Positions 7,968 to 15,343 of a DNA stretch of 15,875 nt are shown here, one piece after another. The stretch comes from Cephalothrix spiralis. Taxonomy: Eukaryota > Nemertea > Palaeonemertea > Archinemertea > Cephalotrichidae. The translations under genes were made by a program, and so were the position numbers. Position 1 is the stretch's first letter; each line of letters begins with the position of its first letter. Under the pieces are notes generated by a model that saw only the letters and a program-made list of their open reading frames with translations, did no database searches and was not told the origin of the DNA. Where the stretch lies: the NCBI GenBank assembly GCA_032353305.1, contig JAUCNG010420021.1:1-15875 (forward strand), read 5' to 3'.

Positions 7968-8374
7968 CTGCAACAATATGAATATATACATCTTAAATAT
8001 AGTTTGCGTTTATCACGTTTTGCGTTCAGGAACTGCGTTTACCTTTAAAGTTCGATCTTAAATCTCAACGCAAAAAGTCCAGAAAATCAACTTTAGAATA
8101 ATATTTGAAACAAAAGAATGTTTGAACATGGTTTTCTATGAATATCTAATTTAAAAACTAGTCCAGTGATATTATATTTTTCAAATTGGATATTGACAAA
8201 TGTCGCATGGTAAATATAACAGAAAATTAATCCTTTAATATTATTGCTTTGGTGACTTAAAATGAGTGGGATGTCGAATTTCCCAGAGGTATGGTGGCTT
8301 TTATGTATTCCTTCATCTGGGCATCAAAATAAAAATCATTCGATATTCAATTTGTTTATTGATTATATTTGTCA

Positions 8375-8446
8375 AAATATTTGAATTTCAAAGGCGTCAC
8401 CATCCTATGGTTAATATGGCGACGCCTTTATAAATTATCCATATTT
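8375..8446. ncRNA. Pre-miRNA-sized hairpin candidate
   Basis: From the outside in, AAATAT pairs with ATATTT, AATTT with AAATT, AAAGGCGTC (8390-8398) with GACGCCTTT (8421-8429), and CCAT with ATGG, closing on a 12-base loop (8404-8415). That is about 24 base pairs in 72 nt with small internal loops and one A-C mismatch. Size and shape fit an animal microRNA precursor or a small foldback. The sequence does not match a microRNA I know, and expression is unproven. Either strand could be the product. Confidence 0.35.
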
Positions 8447-8511
8447 CGGAATCTTGTCTTTAATAATACGCTTAATTATTTGCTATTTTTCGTTCATTCG
8501 CAAGCCGATAT

Positions 8512-8533
8512 AGGTCAAGGTCAAGGTCACGTG
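8512..8533 (+). promoter_or_regulatory. Triple AGGTCA half-sites abutting a CACGTG E-box
   Basis: AGGTCA occurs three times head to tail (8512-8517, 8518-8523, 8524-8529) with no spacer, and the last overlaps CACGTG (8528-8533). Each junction also makes TCAAGGTCA, the extended half-site known for ERR/SF-1-type nuclear receptors. A pair of the same half-sites occurs at 12244-12255, so the word may be part of a dispersed repeat instead of a selected regulatory site. Confidence 0.4.
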
Positions 8534-8652
8534 GGTTGAAAAATTAATACTACATGACCATTTAAGGGTAGCATAGAACTATTGAGTGCCGGGGGGGGAC
8601 GTCTTGAAAGTGCAGGCACCAATTGCAACCCTTGTCTAAAAAGAGTTAAACG

Positions 8653-8714
8653 AAATGTCAAGTTAGTGATGGTTTGGGGTGATGTCTGCGAAGTAACAAA
8701 AATGTCAAGTTAGT
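8653..8714. repeat. 15-bp exact direct repeat
   Basis: AAATGTCAAGTTAGT occurs at 8653-8667 and 8700-8714, 47 bp apart. The spacer does not repeat. Possibly a target-site-like duplication or slippage product; the intervening 32 bp shows no element. Confidence 0.6.
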
Positions 8715-9243
8715 AAAGGGCTGTGGGTTATATTGTAAAATTGCAAACAATTTCGCCTCGGAGACGTTCTTACTCATTTACTTGACCCATTTGTATATAG
8801 TTCCTTACAAATGCACCCCTTTTCTCTAAAATTCGCTCAGCTCAGTTTCGAAGCGTCATAAATTGGCGCTTCTAACACTTAAATATTAAAAATTTTCTCG
8901 CCTCGTTTTTCTCGGCTTGTTTATAAAGTTAATATTATTGTTTGTATTAGAAGGCGCAGAAAAACTCGCTAAACCCCCTGGTAGATTATGGAAGCTATCA
9001 TTTGCCGTGGGCTATCGATGATTATATGTATACTTTCGACTCTCCTTCAAGGGACCCCATCGATATATTTTCCTAATGGCCTCCATTAACTCCGTTACGC
9101 CACTGGGAAAAGTATGATTTTAATGGTACTTTGATAGTTAATAATGACTTCAAATGGTAATAGTTCTAATATTATGTTTACAAAACATCAAAAAAAAAAT
9201 AAAGATTAATTTAATCATCTGTAAATGCTGATGGATAGAACCA
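8715..9243. other. AT-rich non-coding stretch
   Basis: No supported gene. A six-base stem GAAGCG/CGCTTC (8850-8872) is the only local structure I noted. Confidence 0.55.
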
Positions 9244-9300
9244 CTTTATACACATTAATACACATGATACAGTGTATCATGTGTATTAATGTGTATAAAG
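9244..9300. repeat. 57-bp near-perfect palindrome (28-bp arms, one central base)
   Basis: Bases 9244-9271 (starting CTTTATACACATTAATACAC) are exactly complementary to 9273-9300 (ending GTGTATTAATGTGTATAAAG), with a single G at 9272 between them. There is no mismatch in 28 pairs. It can extrude as a cruciform or, in RNA, form a loop-poor hairpin. Perfect arms imply recent origin, gene conversion between arms, or selection. It could also be an assembly or foldback artefact. A 63-codon frame that overlaps it is not credible as a gene. Confidence 0.95.
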
Positions 9301-9581
9301 GGATCCTGAATTATCCATAAAATATCCCGTTTCCTATACTTAAATCCGTCATTCATTATTTTATGGAGTTTAAAAACTCGAGAAAACGAACATGCGGGTA
9401 ATAGGCCATTTTTCAAATTTACAGTTTTAAAGAGATGATTTATCATTGCAAACTTGTTATTCCCATAATGGATAGTGTTCGTGTTTTTGTATAATATTGC
9501 GGAGTTTCGCGTTGAATAGTCGTATTAATTTTGATAAGAAACCGAACTAGCGAAGCTAGGGGGTTGTATTATATTATAAGA
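9301..9581. other. Non-coding stretch between palindromes
   Basis: Nothing recognisable apart from GCGAAGCTAGGGGG near 9550, which has no partner. Confidence 0.5.
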
Positions 9582-9694
9582 TACCTAACCATTACTGTTT
9601 ATTTCTGTAAAAAATTTCGAAATTTTTCACGAATCCGTAAGATGAGTGAAAAATCGAATTTTTTTACAGAAATAAAAACAAATTGTTATAGGTA
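9582..9694. repeat. Long imperfect inverted repeat with ~48-bp arms
   Basis: The arms run about 9582-9630 and 9646-9694 around a 15-base spacer. The inner stem pairs TTTTTCAC with GTGAAAAA, TTCGA with TCGAA, and ATTTCTGTAAAAAA with its complement, with one or two bulged bases. The outer stem is looser and ends TACCT/AGGTA. An AT-rich hairpin of this length is a plausible miniature inverted-repeat element or transcribed hairpin. No clear target-site duplication is visible. Confidence 0.7.
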
Positions 9695-10004
9695 ATGTTT
9701 ATCATTACACTGAATCACGAATTTGATCATTTCTTTAACGTTTTGGTGTATTTTAAGGATTTTTGTACGATTTAAATATTCGAACTATACTTTAGTGCGT
9801 AGGTTATAAACCCCGTACCCGGTCCTGTGTTTTAATATAATGTCAAGGCAGTATTGATTATTCTTTGATCAACGAGATACTTGTACACACGTTATTTTAT
9901 TGATCGCTTTTGCAGTTCTCAACGCGTGTTAATCAATAGCAGGATTATTAAACACGATGACAATTGACTACATTACCGGTACAACCCTACAGTAAAATCA
10001 TATA

Positions 10005-10073
10005 ATTAACTAGTATAAAAATAATTTTTAGGAACAAGATGTCCTTCATTGTTGCCGTGCTTGACTAGTTAAT
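10005..10073. repeat. Perfect 10-bp inverted repeat, 49-bp spacer
   Basis: ATTAACTAGT (10005-10014) and ACTAGTTAAT (10064-10073) are exact complements. The layout recalls the ends of a very short MITE or a decayed solo element. No target-site duplication is convincing. Confidence 0.5.
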
Positions 10074-10087
10074 AGGACTATAGTTCA

Positions 10088-10131
10088 AGGCTAAGATTTT
10101 TGTTTACTTCTAGGCTAAAGTTTTTGTTTAC
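10088..10131. repeat. Tandem duplication, 24-bp period
   Basis: AGGCTAAGATTTTTGTTTAC (10088-10107) and AGGCTAAAGTTTTTGTTTAC (10112-10131) differ at two adjacent positions. A small local slippage duplication. Confidence 0.8.
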
Positions 10132-10300
10132 ATGACAACAAATTTTTGAATATTTAATGTACCCGAACCCTTGTGAACGAATTTTGTTTATTCTTTGGAT
10201 GTAGCTAACTCTTTTGTTAAAGATAATATATGTTGGCACATTGGAAATTAGACCGATTGTATCGCCATTTTTTTATCACGTACTGAATTTAAGTAGTACA

Positions 10301-10391
10301 GATACTTCCGGTATCAAAGTTAGTACTTCCGGTTGCCGTAAATCATCAGCTACGTTCGTCGCTGATCTCGAAGGTAAACGAACCGGAAGTA
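10301..10391. promoter_or_regulatory. Three ETS-type motifs within a hairpin-forming segment
   Basis: The ETS/GABP core ACTTCCGG or its complement occurs at 10304-10311, 10325-10332 and 10383-10390. TACTTCCGGTT (10324-10334) and AACCGGAAGTA (10381-10391) are exact complements and enclose ATCAGC/GCTGAT (10345-10366). GATAC-TTCCG-GTATC (10301-10315) is a smaller palindrome. Clustered ETS sites are typical of broad animal promoters, but here two form an inverted repeat, as in some transposon ends. A gene start is not visible nearby. Confidence 0.45.
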
Positions 10392-10527
10392 TACATTTCT
10401 TAGCGAAGAAACATTGGGAATGATTTACCACATTTATAAAAAAGAATACAAAATATATGCCATTTATAGCACGCAAGAGGGGTACAAATTCACCAAAGGG
10501 TCTGAAGTCTGGAAGGGTGTCCCGTAT

Positions 10528-10566
10528 ACGGTTTACAGACCAATGTTTTGCCGATTTGCGGTTTAC
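10528..10566. repeat. CGGTTTAC direct repeat in a GC-richer patch
   Basis: CGGTTTAC occurs near 10528 and again near 10559 within a GC-richer stretch. The opposite strand is open for 134 codons (10680-10276), but the plus strand is also open in two frames over the same bases and I recognise no domain, so I do not call a gene. Confidence 0.35.
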
Positions 10567-10630
10567 GAAAACCCCTTCCACTCCACTACAGAGATCACAA
10601 AATGTGATGCCTATTTTAGGACGGGTTTGT

Positions 10631-10809
10631 TCCAATGAGTTCGCATACCATATATTACCTAAGAAAATGCGCATGCGCACTAATCTACCCGAATCAGCTG
10701 TTAATTTTCGATAAGCGCATGTGCAGTGCGAAAACCGAAGTGCGCGTGTGCAGATCTCGAAATATCCTTAGATAGAATAATTTCAAATTTGGTATGCGAA
10801 CTCACTGGA
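10631..10809. mobile_element. Foldback/MITE-like element with 20-bp terminal inverted repeats
   Basis: TCCAATGAGTTCGCATACCA (10631-10650) matches the complement of 10790-10809 at 19 of 20 positions. The similarity may continue inward to a TAAG word and outward to an ACG-GT word. The 139-bp interior is unusual: it carries several alternating purine-pyrimidine tracts (GCGCATGCGCAC, GCGCATGTGC, GTGCGCGTGTGCA). No reading frame of note. The structure fits a non-autonomous DNA transposon; class and target-site duplication are unclear. Confidence 0.6.
10668..10680. promoter_or_regulatory. NRF-1-like motif
   Basis: TGCGCATGCGCAC matches the vertebrate NRF-1 palindrome pattern (YGCGCAYGCGCR). It lies 280 bp from the ETS cluster, and the two motif types often co-occur in housekeeping promoters. 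However, it also sits inside a MITE-like element, so its presence may simply reflect the element. Confidence 0.4.
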
Positions 10810-10836
10810 CCATATCTACTCGTCTTAGAATATAGG

Positions 10837-10890
10837 TTTTAAGTACAAATTTGAAAGTTTTAGTACAAATTTTAAGTACAAATTTGAAAA
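10837..10890. repeat. Short irregular tandem repeat of TTTAAGTACAAATTTGAAA
   Basis: Full units begin at 10837 and 10871 and a truncated unit (TTTTAGTACAAAT) lies between them at 10858-10870. AT-rich slippage. Confidence 0.75.
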
Positions 10891-11493
10891 AAAATTGTAA
10901 TTTGAAGAAAAACTTTAGCCCCTATCTAGCTGGTTATATGTATTGTTTAATTAGCGATATCTCTTATATAGTAAGCCAGGTAATTAAATTTGAGATGAAA
11001 AGTAGTATTATTTATAATACGCTTATACCGACAAATTGACGTTCCTTTTGCACTACGTGCCGTCGAATATCATGAGATTATAGTAGATTAATAGTGTTTT
11101 AATTTGATCTTAAGTTCTTAACCGTATTAGTGGTATGATTAAATCTGAATTTAAATTGATTTGAGAACTCTTCTTTCCAATATTGATAATTATAGGAAGT
11201 GAAACCTTATATTATATACCTCGTTATAATTAACTTAAGATTATATGACCCAGTTACAATAACAGCGTCATACCAATTGTCTTGCAGAAAGAGGGGGTGA
11301 CGCCCCATTTCTTGCCCCGTAAATTGGTAAACCGGAGGATGGTTTCATGATAGAAACATTTTTGACGCTGGTTGCCACTTTGTAGAGAAGAAAAATCCAA
11401 ACCCCCGAAATATTCGATCAGCATTTTCCAAGACCTTTCCAGAAATTTATAGTTTGTGGGGGTCGACTATCCGCCAATAATATGCTAAACCGT
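10891..11493. other. AT-rich non-coding stretch
   Basis: No supported gene. A small palindrome AATTTAAATT flanked by AAATC/GATTT lies at 11141-11162. GGGG-TGACG-CCCC forms a four-base stem near 11294-11306. Neither is strong. Confidence 0.5.
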
Positions 11494-11507
11494 CCGCTAG
11501 GGGGCAC
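11494..11507 (+). promoter_or_regulatory. CTCF-like motif
   Basis: CCGCTAGGGGGCAC agrees with the animal CTCF consensus (CCASYAGRKGGCRS) at every position except the third. It is a better match than the one at 6562. CTCF exists in most bilaterians, where it can mark boundaries. Occupancy cannot be judged here. Confidence 0.4.
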
Positions 11508-12060
11508 TTTTGTACAAATTTATAATCCCTCGCCAATTTTGCCATCGAGTTGTGTATTATAATAAATAATTAACTCACCTTAACCTTTTTTTGCTAGCAA
11601 CCAAAAACTAAATATTATTTGATATTTGAGATTAAATTTCCAAATAAGTTTTAACGGAAGTGTACAGTTAATTACGCGAAGAATTAGTTCCTTGCTAACA
11701 ACCCTTGTTTATACTGAAACGGATTTGCATGACGTATAAAGTATGTTTTATTTTAAAGAGAGGACCATATCTTTGCAGTCATTAAAACCTCAGATTTCAA
11801 CGAAAGAAGACTAAATTAATGGTCATCTAGTTCTGGTTTCAAGGACATGAAATCAGATACTTAATTGACCTATGTTTCCCCTTTTTATATTTCGAAGGAT
11901 CAAAGCTTTCGTATTTGTTTTGTAGTAAGGTGAAAATAGCTTTACCTTTGATGATCATTGCCATATTTTGCTGACCGATACGGAACCATTGCCTTTATCA
12001 AAATAACGACTTCTAGTCACGGATTTTAGAGGGGGTTGGAAGCTTAATACTGCACATAGT
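11508..12060. other. AT-rich non-coding stretch
   Basis: I find no gene, hairpin or repeat worth naming. Scattered stop codons occur in all frames. Confidence 0.55.
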
Positions 12061-12063
12061 AAG

Positions 12064-12255
12064 GTATATATAGTATTTTCAGCCAATCAGCAGCAAGTGA
12101 TTTCTACCTATTTTTTCAGTCATGACGTCCCTCGATTTTCCCACGCTCAATTTTTGCTTCTTTTTCGCTAGATTTGACCTTTTTCATTGTGTAATGTGAA
12201 ATGAATTGCCCTAAAGAGACCGTGAACAAGGATTTGCAAAATAAGGTCAAGGTCA
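12064..12255. promoter_or_regulatory. TATA-like tract, CCAAT box and AGGTCA pair
   Basis: TATATATAG (12064-12072) is followed by AGCCAATCAG (12081-12090), a full NF-Y-type CCAAT box, then TGACGTC at about 12124-12130. AGGTCAAGGTCA lies at 12244-12255. The CCAAT box sits downstream of the TATA-like tract on the plus strand, so an ordinary core promoter layout is not met. The motifs may be independent. Confidence 0.25.
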
Positions 12256-12763
12256 AGGTAGTCTGTCGACCGTTGCAATGAAGATTTTGTATGCCACACC
12301 ACTTTCATCAAATACAATATCATCGTATTTTATTGCCTCTGATGCTAAATTATAAAAACTTCGCCACTTGTCATCGAACCTTCTCATAAATGATTACATA
12401 ATAAAGTGTTATTTCACTTTTGGGATACTTTGTCATATTAATAGCTGATAAAAAGACGGCAATAATGCATAAAAAGATGTTATAATTGCTTGGTTCGCAC
12501 GGTAGCTTACACCAGGGGAAATATAGAAGCAAAATGATATACTTCACAATAATCTGTTGATGATAAAGCTGTCCTTGTTTTATATGAAACAATTAATTAT
12601 ACCGGATAAAAAGCTATCACATGAGATTTTATCGCTTTAGTTCTAATTTGTTTTCATTGACGTTTTCTGTTTTAATCCCTTAAAGCAGCATATTAGGTTA
12701 TAAAATCCCCGGTGACGAGGTTGAATTTCAAATTCCATTATCTATGTCAGACATTCATACCAA
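12256..12763. other. AT-rich non-coding stretch
   Basis: No supported gene; a 73-codon minus-strand frame (12371-12592) is low-complexity hydrophobic sequence typical of chance AT-rich translation. Confidence 0.5.
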
Positions 12764-12806
12764 CCAATCAGGTTGCAGCTGTCCGCTACACGCCTTTGTG
12801 TATATA
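12764..12806 (+). promoter_or_regulatory. CCAAT box, CAGCTG E-box and TATA-like tract in promoter order
   Basis: CCAATCA begins at 12764, CAGCTG lies at 12776-12781 and TATATAG at 12801-12807. The order CCAAT, E-box, TATA within 45 bp on the plus strand is what a compact polymerase II promoter could look like. A start site would fall near 12830. No credible first exon follows, and AT-rich DNA produces TATATA often. Confidence 0.3.
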
Positions 12807-13287
12807 GGTCATCTTTTGTAACAGTTCTAATTCAACTATCTTTAGACCGCGTTGTTATAGTTACCGTTAGATGTCTTGGCAGGTCTTGGTTATATTCAAA
12901 TATTTAGTCTATAAAGGAAAAGGTAACCGATTTAAAAAGATCGCTCCTGTTTAGTTCGGGAGATCTCCACTAGGATTATGTAACCTCGTTACAGATTATT
13001 TTTATATTAAAATCTAGTTATTATTGTTTTTGATATACTCTTGGATAAAAAGAATAGAAACTTTACAATTAACTATATATATGTATAGGCTCCTTATTGT
13101 TAGAGGGTAGCCACGCTTTGCTAATCGAAAAAAAAACGTAAGGCATAGTGAGCGTAGTGTATTCAAGGAAGTATCTATAGGGCAGGGAACCCGTCTATAG
13201 GTTCACTCCGGGGGTAGAAGGGACTAGACTGCCGTGTTCAAAGATGGCTAATAAGACCAGAGTTAGAATGGATATTTTTCCCTATCT
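12807..13287. other. Non-coding stretch with small hairpins
   Basis: Short stems occur at about 12979-12993 (TGTAAC/GTTACA) and 13189-13206 (GAACC/GGTTC), plus an imperfect AGATC-CTCC hairpin near 12939-12967. No gene. Confidence 0.45.
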
Positions 13288-13514
13288 AGGCATTGTTATC
13301 GACACAATAGAGCGGATTTTCTTTTCATTGTTATATGTAAACAAATAATTTAGACAGATGAAAGTGTAAAACCTTATTATCCAAAGTGGAATACTTACTT
13401 TACCCCAGGCATTGTTATTGACACAATACAGCGGATTTATACTTTTCATTGTTATGTAAATAAATAATTGGACGGATAAAATTGTAAAACCTTATTATCC
13501 AAAGTGGAATACTT
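13288..13514. repeat. Tandem duplication, 119-bp period, two copies
   Basis: Copy 1 (13288-13396) and copy 2 (13407-13514) begin AGGCATTGTTAT and end with the exact shared block ACCTTATTATCCAAAGTGGA plus ATACTT. Inside, copies differ by substitutions and a few small indels (for example TATATGTAAAC versus TATGTAAAT). About 10 bp separate them. The divergence shows an older event than the 835-899 duplication. Confidence 0.9.
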
Positions 13515-13685
13515 TTCGGGATTTGCAGAAATTATCTTCGTGATTCTTTAAAATACTCGTTTTTTGACATCATTTGATGTCTTATTTTTATTCTCATTTA
13601 GCACGCTAAGTAATAGTCGGCTTCGTCGACTTTTTACTTGCAGTATGGTACAATTTTGTCTGGTAGTTATCGAAACTAGAACCTT
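13515..13685. other. Short spacer with TTTTTGACATCATTTGATGTC stem remnants
   Basis: GACATCA/TGATGTC (about 13566-13581) is a small perfect stem, and GTCGG-CTTC-GTCGAC near 13617-13630 is a second. No gene. Confidence 0.45.
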
Positions 13686-14081
13686 ATGGTGCTTTTTAAA
13701 AAACTCCCTTTTGTGGCAGAAATAAGGCTGTCAGCAGCAAAATTGAACTCTCTAGATAATCTGTAGATAAATTAGAGAGTTTATTTTCTTCATTAAATCA
13801 CATAACACACACTGATTACCTTTGAGATAACAATATTGTCTTTAAAGGACATATAGATATAGTAGTTCAAAAACGTACTAAGATGTGGCAGCACTGACAG
13901 CCACCTCTTAGTACCTTTTTGAACTACTATTTCTTTATGTCCTCTAAAATCAATATTTGCTACTAAAATATGTAATCTAGTGCGTTTTATGTGATTTAAA
14001 CTATCTAGATAATCTAGAAAGTTCAATTTCGCTGCTGACAGCGATATTTCTGCCTCAAAAGTAGTTTAAAAAAAGCACCAT
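13686..14081. mobile_element. ~400-bp foldback element (arms ~204 and ~182 bp)
   Basis: The left arm (13686-13889) and right arm (13900-14081) are complementary along nearly their whole length. They start ATGGTGC/GCACCAT, include CTGTCAGCAGC/GCTGCTGACAG, AATTGAACT-TCTAGAT and AAATCACATAA blocks and the long AGTAGTTCAAAAA stretch, and close on GTGGC/GCCAC around a 10-base loop (13890-13899). The left arm has about 20 extra bases near 13770-13795. No reading frame of significance; the minus-strand 77-codon frame lies across the fold. This is a large foldback transposon or an inverted duplication. If transcribed it would give a long double-stranded RNA. Target-site duplication is not obvious. 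Confidence 0.9.
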
Positions 14082-14153
14082 CAGTTTTAAAATATAAATT
14101 AGAAGTGTGGGTGGGTGAAATGGAGTTAGTTCCAATTTCAGAACCCGACGCTG

Positions 14154-14190
14154 ATTGGCTGTTCCAGTTCTGGAACCAGTGATGACGTCA
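14154..14190. promoter_or_regulatory. CCAAT box, GTTCCAG palindrome and CRE cluster
   Basis: ATTGG (14154-14158, the complement of CCAAT) within CTGATTGGCTG is followed by GTTCCAG-TT-CTGGAAC (14161-14176), a perfect seven-base inverted repeat. A full CRE, TGACGTCA, lies at 14183-14190. NF-Y and CREB sites spaced about 30 bp apart are typical of animal promoters. An ATG follows 78 bp after the CRE. Confidence 0.45.
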
Positions 14191-14267
14191 CCCGGTTGGA
14201 TATGATAGCACAATGTCGAGGTATATGACGGTCGATTTAGAACGTCGGATTCCTAAAGTAAATCAAG

Positions 14268-14306
14268 ATGCTTAGCTTTTGGAGTTATTCTGAGAAACTG
14301 AAGAAG
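14268..14306 (+). CDS. Possible short first exon, speculative
   Basis: An ATG with an A at -3 lies 78 bp after the CRE/CCAAT cluster. After 13 codons (MLSFWSYSEKLKK) the sequence reads AAG|GTAATA, an acceptable splice donor in phase 0. The frame in fact stays open to 14474, so the donor is not needed to avoid a stop. I do not recognise the peptide, and 13 codons give no domain evidence. The only support is the motif cluster upstream and the start context; chance is the more likely explanation. Confidence 0.12.
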
Positions 14307-14653
14307 GTAATAAAATTGAATTTGCTTGTTTTTAAAAAGTCAAATACACATACAATGGCTTTATTGACTAAATCTAAAACTTACATGCGATCAGATGTCA
14401 AAGGTCTTAATTTTAGGTCTTCTACATTGATTTCCAATACTTCGGACGTGCAAAAAGAAGTAGGATACATTTAATACCCACTCACTGATTTTAACCCACT
14501 CAAAAAGGAAAAAATTCTATGAAAATTCCGCAAATGTTTCTAAATTTTTTAATGTAGCTGACGCATAGGTGAATAATAGGTTGTGTTATAAAGTAGTTAG
14601 GCCATTTAATGTCAGTTTGTATCTCAGTGCCTGTGGATCTAAGGGACATTATA

Positions 14654-14904
14654 AGGTGCTATTGGGAAAAAGGGCACTTCAAAAATTTGCACATTGCGCG
14701 CAAAGATCATCTCTCGCGGTTTCTCGCGCGATCTCGTAAACGAATTGCTATGGTAACAAATTTCAATGTGCTAATTTGCACATCTAAGGTGCTAAAATGG
14801 CATCTAATGTGTTCTTTTTGCTTACGAGATATATTCCGAGATACTGCGAGGGGTGATGTTTTATACTGCAATGTGCCAATTTGCGAGGTGCCCTTTTCGC
14901 ACCT
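14654..14904. mobile_element. 251-bp foldback/MITE-like element with ~90-bp arms
   Basis: The ends AGGTGC (14654-14659) and GCACCT (14899-14904) begin two arms that align along about 85-90 bp, to roughly 14742 and 14819. Shared blocks include AAAAGGGCAC, TTGGCACATTGC-type sequence, CTCGC and ATCTCGTAA. The interior (about 14743-14818) holds TGCACAT and GGTGCTAA words that echo the arms, and an RFX-like motif. The 100-codon plus-strand frame (14609-14911) runs through the arms and is a by-product of their composition. A non-autonomous DNA element is the likely identity; no transposase remnant is seen. Confidence 0.75.
14744..14757 (+). promoter_or_regulatory. RFX X-box-like motif
   Basis: ATTGCTATGGTAAC nearly matches the palindromic RFX target (GTTGCYATGGTAAC), differing only at the first base. 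RFX sites mark ciliary genes in animals. Here it lies in the loop of a foldback element, so it may be a feature of the element and not of a host gene. Confidence 0.4.
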
Positions 14905-15096
14905 TTACTAGTATACTGTACTGTATATTTACACAGATCTCCAGTAATTATACCGTGTTACCCCGACCCGGCCACTCCTTTTTTTATTTCAGCAAGTTTT
15001 AAATAAAGTCTTTTGAAATTGCGCTCACTATTTTTTAGTGCTTAACCACACATCTATTAATCCAATATACGGACTAAAAGTCGTAGATTCATTACA

Positions 15097-15136
15097 CGTA
15101 CGGTACGTTTTACCAATGGAAAACTGTACAAGTACG
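15097..15136. repeat. Imperfect hairpin around CGTAC/GTACG
   Basis: CGTAC (15097-15101) faces GTACG (15132-15136), with further pairing of GTAC/GTAC and TTTT/AAAA around the loop ACCAATGG. Modest, with several mismatches. Confidence 0.4.
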
Positions 15137-15296
15137 TTTCTCGTCCACATTAATTGATCTCAATTAGCGCGGATGAATTTATATCTAATGATCTGTCACT
15201 AAACGCTCGAGTGGGCTCAATGCGTAATTCACAAATAGACCTTGAACTTGCCAAATACTTGCCAAACTAGGCATCGTAATTTAATGTATTAAATGA

Positions 15297-15343
15297 TTTA
15301 AAAGACATTTTTTAATGAGCTTTAAAAGACAAAATTTAATCGG
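15297..15343. repeat. Tandem duplication, 24-bp period
   Basis: TTTAAAAGACATTTTTTAAT-GAGC (15297-15320) is followed by TTTAAAAGACAAAATTTAAT-CGG (15321-15343). The first ten bases are identical and the remainder is partly conserved. Confidence 0.7.

Noticed and set aside
10276-10680. 134-codon minus-strand open frame
   Set aside because: It is the longest frame in the window, but two plus-strand frames are open over the same GC-richer bases, it overlaps an ETS hairpin and a MITE-like end, and its translation shows no domain I recognise.
11290-11310. Terminator-like GGGG/CCCC hairpin
   Set aside because: Four-base stem only, no T-run, and bacterial-type terminators are not expected in this DNA.
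13793-14026. 77-codon minus-strand open frame
   Set aside because: Lies across the fold of the 13686-14081 foldback.
14609-14911. 100-codon plus-strand open frame
   Set aside because: It runs through both arms of the 14654-14904 foldback; its openness follows from the element's composition.
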